DNA of 14,188 bases from Nitrososphaerota archaeon (GTDB taxonomy: Archaea > Thermoproteota > Nitrososphaeria > Nitrososphaerales > JAPUIC01): positions 1 to 14,188 of the forward strand of contig JAPUIC010000035.1 in the NCBI GenBank assembly GCA_027297425.1, read 5' to 3'. The position numbers and the translations under genes were made by a program. Shown piece after piece: positions 1 through 6,796 of this stretch. The stretch's first letter is position 1. Every line of letters begins with the position of its first letter. Below the pieces are notes generated by a model. That model ran no database searches, had not been told where the DNA came from, and saw only the letters and a program-made list of their open reading frames with translations.

Positions 1-2
1 AT

Positions 3-71
3 CTAGACGAGCTTTTCTACTACGCAATTCGGCCTGAAAATTTTCAGAAAGATAACGAATTGAAGATGTAA
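3..71 (+). CDS. C-terminal end of an unidentified protein (partial)
   Basis: An open frame enters from the left edge and ends at TAA (69-71), giving 22 residues that begin LDELFYYAIRP and end NELKM. The composition is that of a soluble protein, with no membrane segment. The piece is too short to assign to a family. It lies 44 nt from the end of the convergent proS gene, matching the tight tail-to-tail junctions elsewhere in the window, which is the main reason to take it as a real gene end. A T-rich stretch (about 104-117) follows and could act as a weak archaeal terminator. Confidence 0.45.
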   Translation, partial: LDELFYYAIRPENFQKDNELKM

Positions 72-115
72 AGGCATCCTAGCAGCTCATCTAGGTTCGG
101 GGTTGTTCTATTTCT

Positions 116-1558
116 TCAGTATGACTTCGCAGCATATACTATTCTAACAGACGGAGCACCGCACCAAGCACACTTACCTGATGGTTCCTCCTCAATATCT
201 ATCCTCTTTCCTCTAACCTCTAGCCCGGAGTCCTTCTTGATATCGTTGCCGCACTCTTCCTGCCCACAATATTGCATTCTGATTATGTAGCCCTTCTTAG
301 CTATTTTCAGTATGTCAGCACGTACACTTACATCTTTTAATTTCGATTTGAACCACGACCAAGCCTTTTCTCGGGTAGTCTTCTGAATTTCCTTGGATAG
401 TTCAGAAATTCTTTTGGAGATATCTTGATCACCTACCGTTTCCCTCTCTCTTAGATCCCTTCTGAAGATAGTTACTGCGTTCTGCTCCACTTCTCTATGC
501 CCTATCTCAATTCTTAGTGGAGAACCTAGTTGCTCCCATTTGTAGAACTTTCCGCCAGGCCGATCCTCACTACTATCTGTGAAGACTCTATATCCATTAG
601 CTTTAAGCTGTCTTTCCAACGCTTGGCATTTTTCACGAATAGAGACCTCTTCTTCGCCCTTCTTTGGAATAGGAACGATTACTATCTGGCGCCGAGAGAC
701 ATTGAACGGTAGTACCATCCCATAGTCATCCCCATGTGTAGCTATGATCGAGGCAGCTATCCTCGAGATGCCGGGACCAAAACAGGTAGTATACGGATGA
801 AGCCTGTTTCCTTTTTCATCCAGGAATCCAACATCGAAAGGTTTTGAGAACCTATGTCCTAGAAGATGAGTCGTTGCAATTTGTAACGCATGGCCATCAG
901 GCAGAAGAGTATCATATGCAAACGTCTCTTCTGCGCCCGGAAACCTATCATCAGGCTCCCTCTGTAACGGGAGAAAAGGTATCCCTAGTTCATCAAAGAT
1001 CTTGCTGGATATTCGCGCATCCTCCTGAACTTGGTCTTTCGCTTCTTTGTCTGTTGCAAAAGCATCGTGTGTTTCTATCCAGCTGAACTCTCTTGCCCTT
1101 AACAAGGGTCGGGTTGCCTTCGTCTCATGCCTGAAGACTGTAACAGATTGGAATAATCTCATAGGGAGGTCTCTATGACTTCTGATCCATAGGGATAACA
1201 TCGGATAGACAGCAGTTTCAGATGTAGGCCTTAACGCCAATGGTTCTTCTAGCTTCTCCCCACCTGCGGATTCTACAATGAAGACTTGGTCTTCGAACCC
1301 TTTAACATGTTCGGCTTCTCGACGGAGGTTCGACATAGGGATAACAGTCGGGAACAACACCTGGTCATGACCTGAGTCGACCAACTCCTTTTCGAACATC
1401 CCGTAGACCGAATTTATTATGAAGAATAGATCAGGTCTGATTACGATAAATCCCTTCACATTATACCTATTATCTGCCAATGCCGCACTGGAGAGCAGAT
1501 CGTCGTACCAGGTACCAAAGTCGCTCTCTTTGCTAATGAGGCGCTTCTTCGAAGACAT
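116..1558 (-). CDS. proS: Prolyl-tRNA synthetase, archaeal/eukaryote-like type (ProS)
   Basis: Class II aminoacyl-tRNA synthetase that charges tRNA-Pro with proline in the cytoplasm, releasing AMP and PPi. At 480 residues it has the usual length of the archaeal-type enzyme and lacks the bacterial editing insertion. Visible motifs: LRPTSET (109-115, the TxE proline-binding loop); motif 2 with FRHE (142-145) and REFSWIETHDAF (156-167); motif 3 GPGISR (261-266). An anticodon-binding domain covers about 290-390. The C-terminal domain has four cysteines (C431, C436, C463, C466) in a zinc-ribbon arrangement, and the protein ends in Lys-Ser-Tyr; a terminal tyrosine reaching toward the active site is a hallmark of this subgroup. 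Start is ATG at 1558, with a TATA-like element about 29 bp upstream. It is divergent from the AAG gene and seems to be transcribed alone. Confidence 0.97.
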   Translation of the reverse strand: MSSKKRLISKESDFGTWYDDLLSSAALADNRYNVKGFIVIRPDLFFIINSVYGMFEKELVDSGHDQVLFPTVIPMSNLRREAEHVKGFEDQVFIVESAGGEKLEEPLALRPTSETAVYPMLSLWIRSHRDLPMRLFQSVTVFRHETKATRPLLRAREFSWIETHDAFATDKEAKDQVQEDARISSKIFDELGIPFLPLQREPDDRFPGAEETFAYDTLLPDGHALQIATTHLLGHRFSKPFDVGFLDEKGNRLHPYTTCFGPGISRIAASIIATHGDDYGMVLPFNVSRRQIVIVPIPKKGEEEVSIREKCQALERQLKANGYRVFTDSSEDRPGGKFYKWEQLGSPLRIEIGHREVEQNAVTIFRRDLRERETVGDQDISKRISELSKEIQKTTREKAWSWFKSKLKDVSVRADILKIAKKGYIIRMQYCGQEECGNDIKKDSGLEVRGKRIDIEEEPSGKCAWCGAPSVRIVYAAKSY

Positions 1559-1583
1559 TCAACTTTTCGCTGATGATAGAGGT

Positions 1584-1592
1584 TATTAAAAG
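1584..1592 (-). promoter_or_regulatory. TATA-like box of proS in the divergent proS/AAG spacer
   Basis: The A/T-rich stretch read as TTTTAATAA on the minus strand is centred about 29-30 bp before the proS ATG, a typical archaeal TATA-to-start spacing for a leaderless or very short-leader mRNA. On the plus strand the same bases (TTATTAAAA) lie only about 21 bp from the AAG ATG at 1609 but 57 bp from the internal ATG at 1645. One near-symmetrical box may therefore serve both directions. Assigned by eye from position and composition only. Confidence 0.4.
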
Positions 1593-1608
1593 ATAATTAC
1601 TTCTTGTG

Positions 1609-2211
1609 ATGAACTTGCCAGCGATCTCTCGCAGATTAAGGAGAATGAAGAACGAATTCTACTCCAGAGGTACATCTATAGTTGCTCGAGACCTGATCGG
1701 AAAGTACATTGTTAGAGATGATGAGGTAAGTCTCATAGGGAGAATTGTTGAGGTCGAGGCATATGGAGGAAGTGATGATCCTGCTAGCCATGCTGCACGG
1801 GGGAGGACTCGTCGTAATGAAGTCATGTTCAATAAACCAGGGACCGCTTATGTCTACTTCATCTATGGAAATCATTACTGTCTGAACGTCGTAGCCCACG
1901 AAGGATCTTCGGCAGGAGCGGTATTGATCAGGGCTTTAGAGCCCATCTCTGGTATCGAACAAATGAAAAAGTATAGGAATATTCCTGATGATCTTCATCT
2001 AACAAGTGGCCCTGGAAGGTTGACCAAAGCGATGAATATTAACAAGATATTCAACGGGATCGATCTTCTCCGCGACAAAACGCTGTCAATTCAGACGACA
2101 GACGAGTCATCTGTTAAGATTGGAACTTCGAAAAGGATAGGTATCCGGAAAGGTATAGATCGCGAATGGAGGTTTTTTGCTATTGATAGCAGATTCGTTT
2201 CGAGAAGATGA
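1609..2211 (+). CDS. DNA-3-methyladenine glycosylase, AAG/MPG family
   Basis: Monofunctional base-excision-repair glycosylase that removes alkylated and deaminated purines (3-methyladenine, hypoxanthine) from DNA. Family signatures: IVEVEAYGG, carrying the catalytic Glu and the flanking Tyr; SHAARGRTRRNEVMF, with the SH and the basic DNA-contacting stretch; PGTAYVYFIYGNHYCLNVV; LIRALEP, with the conserved Arg; and TSGPGRLTKAM. About 187-200 residues is the compact size usual in prokaryotes. The start is uncertain: GTG at 1606, ATG at 1609 and ATG at 1645 are all in frame. I give the outer ATG. The 1645 start (MKNEFYSRG) fits the usual family N-terminus and also the TATA geometry. The gene ends 2 nt from the stop of a convergent uracil-DNA glycosylase, so two BER enzymes sit tail to tail. 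Confidence 0.93.
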   Translation: MNLPAISRRLRRMKNEFYSRGTSIVARDLIGKYIVRDDEVSLIGRIVEVEAYGGSDDPASHAARGRTRRNEVMFNKPGTAYVYFIYGNHYCLNVVAHEGSSAGAVLIRALEPISGIEQMKKYRNIPDDLHLTSGPGRLTKAMNINKIFNGIDLLRDKTLSIQTTDESSVKIGTSKRIGIRKGIDREWRFFAIDSRFVSRR

Positions 2212-2213
2212 TA

Positions 2214-2798
2214 CTATTCTGAGAAGTCATCCAACTTCCCGCTTTCTCGCTGATCCATATTCTTCAATATGCCTAGCAAAGAGTGAATATCGTCCATCAT
2301 TACCGCTTCCATCTTGTTATTGTAAAGAGTGCTAGCTGGGTGATACATAACGAACAACTTGAGTCCTCTCCGGTTTATCAGCTTACCATGTTGAGCAGAA
2401 AGATTAGATTCTCCGATTAATGCTTCAAGAGCAGTTGCCCCCAGGACACATACCAACTTAGGTCGGATAGTTTTGATCTGTTTCTCAAGATATGGACGAC
2501 ATTTTGCTACTTCATCAACCAGTGGTTTCCTGTTTTCAGGTGGCCTACATTTTACAACATTCGTAATGAAGACATCCTCTCGTGAGAGTCCTATAGAATC
2601 AAGAAGTTTGGAGAGTACCTTTCCTGCTGAGCCGACAAACGGACGTCCTTGTTGATCCTCCGATCTTCCCGGTCCCTCACCTACAAAAAGTATGTCAGCC
2701 TTCGAACTGCCCTCGCCTGGAACAGCGTGCATCCTCTCTTTACATAGATTACATAATGTGCAATTTCTTACATCATTAGCAATCTCCTCGAGTGTCAT
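2214..2798 (-). CDS. Uracil-DNA glycosylase, family 4 (iron-sulfur)
   Basis: Removes uracil arising from cytosine deamination or misincorporation, starting base-excision repair. The 194-residue protein has the full family-4 pattern: four [4Fe-4S] cysteines at C13, C16 (CTLC), C84 and C100, with spacing as in thermophilic homologues; motif A GEGPGRSEDQQGRPFVG (40-56); a NVVKCRPPENRKP stretch (80-92); and the HPAS motif (153-156). The acidic tail (about 180-194, ending KLDDFSE) looks disordered. Start is ATG at 2798; no convincing TATA box is seen directly upstream. With only 55 nt to the dehydrogenase-like gene upstream on the same strand, it may share that gene's promoter. Its stop nearly touches the stop of the AAG gene. 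Confidence 0.96.
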   Translation of the reverse strand: MTLEEIANDVRNCTLCNLCKERMHAVPGEGSSKADILFVGEGPGRSEDQQGRPFVGSAGKVLSKLLDSIGLSREDVFITNVVKCRPPENRKPLVDEVAKCRPYLEKQIKTIRPKLVCVLGATALEALIGESNLSAQHGKLINRRGLKLFVMYHPASTLYNNKMEAVMMDDIHSLLGILKNMDQRESGKLDDFSE

Positions 2799-2853
2799 GA
2801 TGTTACTCTAGAAGGTTCCCGTTACTTGTCTATGTACTCAACGGCAGCCTACT

Positions 2854-3600
2854 CTATGAGGATTTAGTCTGTCCCAGTTTGGCCTTGGTTTTATCGTTGC
2901 TCCTTAAAATTGCATCAATGAAATCTGAACTATAGGCCTTGCTGAGGATCTTAGCATTTGGGATGACACAATGCCCTCCAATAAATCCAGGTTTGAAGAT
3001 GGGTCGCATATGTTTCCCCTTGCTCTCATCGGTTATCCTCCCGATAAAGTCGGAAACTTCATCGAAATTTGCCCCAAGATTATCACATATCCGATCGATC
3101 TCTTGAAACCAAGATATCATTAGTCCGTAGTACGTAGTCTCTAGGAGTTTAGCAAGTTCTGTTTCTCGAGAGCTTGTCGATATTTTCGTCGTTACCCCTA
3201 ATTTCTTGTAATAATCCTGAGCCATAGATGTCCATTTTGTATCACCGTCCGGCGCTCCAATGTATTTAGTATACGAAAGCAGACAGTTGGCCATATCATC
3301 GGAATCGCGTCCAACCACGGGACTGTGGACAATTCCAGCATGTGACCTATCGGCTATCTTTTTCGTGGTTCCTACGAGAACTGTACTTTCGATGATCGTC
3401 AGTTTTGGTTTATAGGTCTCGATATAGCGAATCGTCTCAGAAATAAAATTGTCGTTATAACCGTAACAGATATGCATGATTTCAGGCGATATCGATTTCA
3501 TGGGAGAATCGAGATCGATCGTGTAGACATCATTCTTTCTGTTGGTGAGGCTCTGTATTGCGTTCCCTACATGTCCCAAACCGACAACTAGAACCTGCAT
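2854..3600 (-). CDS. Short UDP-glucose/GDP-mannose dehydrogenase-like protein
   Basis: Resembles nucleotide-sugar 6-dehydrogenases but has 248 residues instead of about 400-440. An N-terminal Rossmann NAD site (VVGLGHVGNAI, 5-15; acidic TIDLD at 27-31) is followed by ESTVLVGTT (71-79), a central helix ELAKLLETTYYG (149-160) with the conserved Lys (K151), and the catalytic-cysteine loop GFIGGHCVIPN (205-215, C211). The protein ends soon after, so the C-terminal nucleotide-binding domain is missing. Several family catalytic positions differ: the Glu after SP is Val (V95), the Glu four residues on is Asp (D99), the Asn four residues after the Lys is Thr (T155), and the Asp four residues after the Cys is Asn (N215). 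Substrate cannot be assigned; a related fold with another substrate is possible. ATG start at 3600 with a TATA-like box 26 bp upstream; udg follows. Confidence 0.75.
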   Translation of the reverse strand: MQVLVVGLGHVGNAIQSLTNRKNDVYTIDLDSPMKSISPEIMHICYGYNDNFISETIRYIETYKPKLTIIESTVLVGTTKKIADRSHAGIVHSPVVGRDSDDMANCLLSYTKYIGAPDGDTKWTSMAQDYYKKLGVTTKISTSSRETELAKLLETTYYGLMISWFQEIDRICDNLGANFDEVSDFIGRITDESKGKHMRPIFKPGFIGGHCVIPNAKILSKAYSSDFIDAILRSNDKTKAKLGQTKSS

Positions 3601-3622
3601 TAGTCACTCGTGAATCTCAGGG

Positions 3623-3629
3623 TATTTAA
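3623..3629 (-). promoter_or_regulatory. TATA-like box for the short dehydrogenase gene
   Basis: TTAAATA on the minus strand, centred 26 bp upstream of the ATG at 3600. This is the expected archaeal spacing if transcription begins at or next to the start codon (leaderless mRNA). Probably also drives udg downstream. Confidence 0.5.
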
Positions 3630-3651
3630 CCATCTAATTGGCGTTCGGATC

Positions 3652-3659
3652 ATAATTTA
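3652..3659 (+). promoter_or_regulatory. TATA-like box for the beta-decarboxylating dehydrogenase gene
   Basis: ATAATTTA centred about 35 bp upstream of the ATG at 3691, implying a short leader of roughly 8-10 nt. It lies in the 90-bp divergent spacer opposite the short dehydrogenase gene. Called by eye from composition and distance. Confidence 0.4.
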
Positions 3660-3690
3660 AGAAAGTAATCAAAGAGCCGTTGAGATTAGA

Positions 3691-4812
3691 ATGCCCACTT
3701 ACAAAATTGCAGTTATACCTGGAGACGGTGTAGGACCGGAGGTCATAAGTGCTGGAAAGACCGTGCTCGATTCTGTATCCGAAGCAGAATCGTTTGAGAT
3801 AGATTGGGTAGACTACGATCTAGGCGCGGATAGTTATCTTAAAACCGGAGAGCTCCTAAGTGAGGAAGTTATCAAGGAGCTCAAGAGCTACAAGGCAATT
3901 TATCTGGGAGCTCTCGGTGATCCAAGAGTTAAACCTGGTATCTTAGAGGTTGGGATACTTCTAAACCTCAGGTTCGCGTTAGATCAGTATGTCAATTTAC
4001 GGCCGGTTAAGCTTCTTGATGGAATAGTTACACCACTCAAAGACAAGTCCCCTAAGGATATCGATTTTTTTGTTGTTAGAGAGAATACAGAGGACTTCTA
4101 TATCGGGCTAGGAGGTAGAATGTCTAAAGGAACCAAGAGAGAAGATCACGTACTCAAGAAAGAGCTTTATCAAGCAAGGTTTGGCTTGGATATTGAGACG
4201 AATGCTGAGGAGTTAGCGTATCAAATAGGCGTAGTTACGAGAGAAGGATCACGTAGAGTGATCGATTTTGCTTTCTCCCTAGCCAATAAGAAGAAGAAAG
4301 AGAAGGTAACTTCCGTTGACAAAGCAAACGTGTTGACCAATGTATACGGTCTCTGGAGAGATGTCTTCGAGGAGGTTTCTCGAAAATATTCCAACATAAA
4401 GACGGAGTACGCGCTCGTAGATGCAGTCTCTATGTGGTTTGTAAAGAACCCTGAATGGTTTGAGGTTGTCGTTACTCCTAACCTCTTCGGAGATATCATT
4501 ACTGATCTGGGGGCAATGATACAGGGAGGAATGGGGGTAGCTCCGGGTGGCAATATAAATCCAGATGGAACATCGATGTTCGAACCTATTCATGGTTCGG
4601 CTCCAAAGTATAAAGGACAAGACCGAATGAATCCAATTGCATGTATTTTGGCTGGAGCAATGCTCTTAGAGGATTTAGGACTCGATAATGCATCGAAGAG
4701 AGTGGAAGCTTCAGTGTCCCAAGTTCTTTCTGAAGGCAAGATTCGAACATATGATCTAGGCGGCACATCCAAGACGAGCGAAGTAGCCCTCGAGATCGCA
4801 AAACGGATATGA
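3691..4812 (+). CDS. Isocitrate/isopropylmalate/tartrate dehydrogenase-family enzyme
   Basis: Beta-decarboxylating dehydrogenase of 373 residues. Seen: N-terminal IPGDGVGPEV (9-18); substrate arginines R94, R104 (NLRP) and R130; catalytic Y137 in RENTEDFY; K211 in VDKANVL; metal-binding D244, D268 and D272 (LFGDIITD); and FEPIHGSAPKYKG (297-309). The stretch LLNLRFALDQYVNLRP is most like tartrate/D-malate dehydrogenase and IPMDH. The Ser and Asn that bind isocitrate in Icd are absent. The cofactor loop has K306-Y307, plus Y354, matching NADP-dependent isocitrate dehydrogenase instead of the Asp of NAD-dependent enzymes. LeuB is the default guess, but no other leucine-pathway genes are nearby, so the substrate stays open. 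A Lys-rich patch (199-205) is probably a surface loop. The DHH gene follows 32 nt downstream. Confidence 0.85.
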   Translation: MPTYKIAVIPGDGVGPEVISAGKTVLDSVSEAESFEIDWVDYDLGADSYLKTGELLSEEVIKELKSYKAIYLGALGDPRVKPGILEVGILLNLRFALDQYVNLRPVKLLDGIVTPLKDKSPKDIDFFVVRENTEDFYIGLGGRMSKGTKREDHVLKKELYQARFGLDIETNAEELAYQIGVVTREGSRRVIDFAFSLANKKKKEKVTSVDKANVLTNVYGLWRDVFEEVSRKYSNIKTEYALVDAVSMWFVKNPEWFEVVVTPNLFGDIITDLGAMIQGGMGVAPGGNINPDGTSMFEPIHGSAPKYKGQDRMNPIACILAGAMLLEDLGLDNASKRVEASVSQVLSEGKIRTYDLGGTSKTSEVALEIAKRI

Positions 4813-4844
4813 GTTAGTCCTAAAGCTCAAGATTGGTTGTAGAA

Positions 4845-5816
4845 ATGGGCAAGAGTATCTGTATCACACATGGAAAGGATGTAGATGGACTATCATCCGC
4901 TGCAATAGTCAAGATGGTCACTAATGCTGATGTTATACTTTCTGACTATGATACCATCATTTCAGATCTTACTATGGTTGAGAAGGTCGATGAACTCTAT
5001 ATCTGCGACCTGGGGATGAATGATCGAACTGAAGAAGGGTTCCTTAAGCAAGTAAAGAGGATCAGGAAATTTGCTAAGGTTACGCTGTTAGATCACCACC
5101 CGATGACGCCGAGCGTTCATTCCTCCCTGAAGAAGATGGGAGTCAAGGTCTATCACAATCTGAATGAGTGTGCTTCAGTCATTGTGTATCTAGCTTTGAA
5201 GCATAAGACGAAGGAATCAGCGAAGTTGTTAGCTTCGTATGGTGCTATTACTGATTATCTGGATTTGGGACCGGAGGCTAGCGGGATCATTGAGATGTAT
5301 GATAGACAATTCCTTTTGCTTGAGGCAACTCTGCTATCCCATGCCATGGGACGTAAGACCGATTTACGATTTAGGCACCGCTTGGTAGACGCGCTGTCAG
5401 AAGGAGTCTTTCCCCACCAGATACAAGGGATAACAAAATATTCAAGCGAACAAGCAGAGAAAGTCTCTCTTCTAATGAAGAGCGTTAAAACTAAGGGGAA
5501 GAAGAAGAAAGGCTTGGCATATTTTCTGACTGAAGAGCACTCTACTGGTAATGTTGCTAACCTCCTTCCTGGGGCATTTGGAGTAAAGGTTGGTTTGAGC
5601 TTAAAACTGAACTCGCGGGATGAAAGTTATGATGTGTCAGCTAGGGGGCTTTCTAGTTTTAATGGTCATTTAGGAGACATTATGGCAAAAGTATCATCAA
5701 AAGTCGGAGGGTATGGCGGAGGACACAGATTAGCTAGCGGAGCCAGGATCCCTCCTGGAAGCGTCACCAAGTTTCTCAACGCATTTGACAAAGAGGTCTT
5801 AGCAGCCCAGCGTTAA
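4845..5816 (+). CDS. DHH-family phosphoesterase (DHH-DHHA1), NrnA/RecJ-like
   Basis: A 323-residue cytoplasmic Mn2+-dependent phosphoesterase of the DHH/DHHA1 superfamily. Using the ATG at 4845: motif I HGKDVDG with D12 and D14, motif II D55 (CDLG), motif III DHH at 83-85, a further Asp in AITDYLD (D137), and a C-terminal DHHA1 domain with GGYGGGH (H294) that binds the substrate. The size fits the small archaeal nanoRNase/pAp-phosphatase-like group; archaeal RecJ/GAN exonucleases are about 150 residues longer. Members degrade short RNAs, pAp or single-stranded DNA; which applies here cannot be read from sequence. A TTG at 4833 would add four residues, but the ATG is preferred. A Lys-rich loop (KTKGKKKKG, about 215-223) separates the domains. 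Probably cotranscribed with the upstream dehydrogenase. Confidence 0.9.
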   Translation: MGKSICITHGKDVDGLSSAAIVKMVTNADVILSDYDTIISDLTMVEKVDELYICDLGMNDRTEEGFLKQVKRIRKFAKVTLLDHHPMTPSVHSSLKKMGVKVYHNLNECASVIVYLALKHKTKESAKLLASYGAITDYLDLGPEASGIIEMYDRQFLLLEATLLSHAMGRKTDLRFRHRLVDALSEGVFPHQIQGITKYSSEQAEKVSLLMKSVKTKGKKKKGLAYFLTEEHSTGNVANLLPGAFGVKVGLSLKLNSRDESYDVSARGLSSFNGHLGDIMAKVSSKVGGYGGGHRLASGARIPPGSVTKFLNAFDKEVLAAQR

Positions 5817-5842
5817 ATGAGTATTATTACAAGACTGATAAT

Positions 5843-6697
5843 TTAGTAGTCGTACTTCTTTAGCATTAATGGGATCTCTTCGATCAGGTCAGTAGCGGTT
5901 AAGTGGTAGCCCAATCGTTTTGCTGCATTTTCACCGCATACTCCGTTGACATATGCGGCAGCCATAGCAGCCTTAAATGGAGATGCCCCTGCGACCATCA
6001 TGCCAGTTAACAATCCGCTAAGGACATCACCTGTTCCACCCACGGTCATAGCTGATGAACCAGTATAATTTAGGACGACCTCATTTCCATCGGATATTAC
6101 ATCTACCTTCCCTTTCAGGAGTATCGTCAGCTTCCACTGCTTGGCATATTTCTTCACCCTCTTAGCCTTACTATCTACTGAGTCGTTCACTAGATCGACA
6201 CCGAAAAGTCGCTTAAATTCCCCTAAGTGAGGTGTTAATACACACTTCCTTCCTTTAACGTGATCAAGTACCTCGCTTCTTAATGCGTCTGCATCAAGAA
6301 CAATGCCTGCTCCCCTTGAAACGAGCTCAGAGGCGAGAATATTTATTCCGTCCTTTGGGCCGTTACCTAAACCAGGTCCAACGACAGCCGCATCTATCTG
6401 AGGGATCCACTTGAGCAGTCGTCTGGCGGAACCTTTGGTAAGTTTGGCGTCAGGCAGAGGCAGTACTATCAGGTTAGGGGAAATTGCTCTTACTGACGGA
6501 GCGATCATCTTGGGAACCGCAACTAATACGAGATCTACTCCTGAACGTAATGCAGCTAATGCAGCTAGGGTTGGAGCTCCATGGTATAGCCATCCACCTC
6601 CAACAACTAAGACAACTCCGTTTTGGCCCTTGTGAGAATCCTCAATCCTGGGTCTAAATACAGTTTGGAACAGATCTTCGGTAACCTCGGCCCCCAA
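5843..6697 (-). CDS. nnrD: ADP/ATP-dependent (S)-NAD(P)H-hydrate dehydratase
   Basis: Repairs damaged nicotinamide cofactors by dehydrating (S)-NAD(P)HX back to NAD(P)H, using ADP or ATP. The fold is ribokinase-like. Motifs: HKGQNGVVLVVGG (22-34), VVGPGLG (105-111), LDADALR (134-140), LTPHLGEF (154-161), LLKGKVDV (193-200), and the anion-hole/catalytic VGGTGDVLSG (219-228, D224). At 284 residues it is the dehydratase domain alone; the NAD(P)HX epimerase (NnrE) domain that is fused to it in many prokaryotes is absent, and no epimerase gene is in the window. The only plausible start is TTG at 6697: no ATG or GTG occurs between it and the upstream in-frame stop. A TATA-like CTTATAG (6731-6737) implies a leader of about 10 nt. 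Divergent from deoxyhypusine synthase. Confidence 0.94.
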   Translation of the reverse strand: MGAEVTEDLFQTVFRPRIEDSHKGQNGVVLVVGGGWLYHGAPTLAALAALRSGVDLVLVAVPKMIAPSVRAISPNLIVLPLPDAKLTKGSARRLLKWIPQIDAAVVGPGLGNGPKDGINILASELVSRGAGIVLDADALRSEVLDHVKGRKCVLTPHLGEFKRLFGVDLVNDSVDSKAKRVKKYAKQWKLTILLKGKVDVISDGNEVVLNYTGSSAMTVGGTGDVLSGLLTGMMVAGASPFKAAMAAAYVNGVCGENAAKRLGYHLTATDLIEEIPLMLKKYDY

Positions 6698-6730
6698 CTC
6701 TTCACTCGCACTGACAGTATCGCTTGCTCT

Positions 6731-6737
6731 CTATAAG
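6731..6737 (-). promoter_or_regulatory. TATA-like box for nnrD
   Basis: CTTATAG on the minus strand, centred about 37 bp before the TTG start at 6697, leaving a short leader. Weak call based on composition and spacing. Confidence 0.3.
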
Positions 6738-6761
6738 CCTATCAAAATAGTCATAGAGAAG

Positions 6762-6769
6762 GTTAATAC
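6762..6769 (+). promoter_or_regulatory. TATA-like box for deoxyhypusine synthase
   Basis: GTTAATAC centred about 31 bp before the ATG at 6797, consistent with a leader of only a few nucleotides. It lies in the 99-bp divergent spacer with nnrD. Confidence 0.4.
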
Positions 6770-6796
6770 TCATCACTTGGACAAGATAGAGAGCAT

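Noticed and set aside
530..1086. Plus-strand ORFs of 60 and 80 codons inside proS
   Set aside because: Antisense shadows of proS with random-looking composition.
2171..2176. Run of six T near the end of the AAG gene as a terminator
   Set aside because: It lies inside the coding sequence, before the stop, so it cannot end the transcript of this gene without truncating it.
4221..4620. Minus-strand ORFs of 110 and 113 codons inside the dehydrogenase gene
   Set aside because: They lie fully within a gene with intact catalytic motifs and show no recognisable domain.
4285..5513. A/G-rich Lys codon runs (4285-4305 and 5487-5513) as programmed frameshift sites
   Set aside because: Both reading frames continue correctly through the runs with conserved motifs on either side; surface Lys loops explain them.
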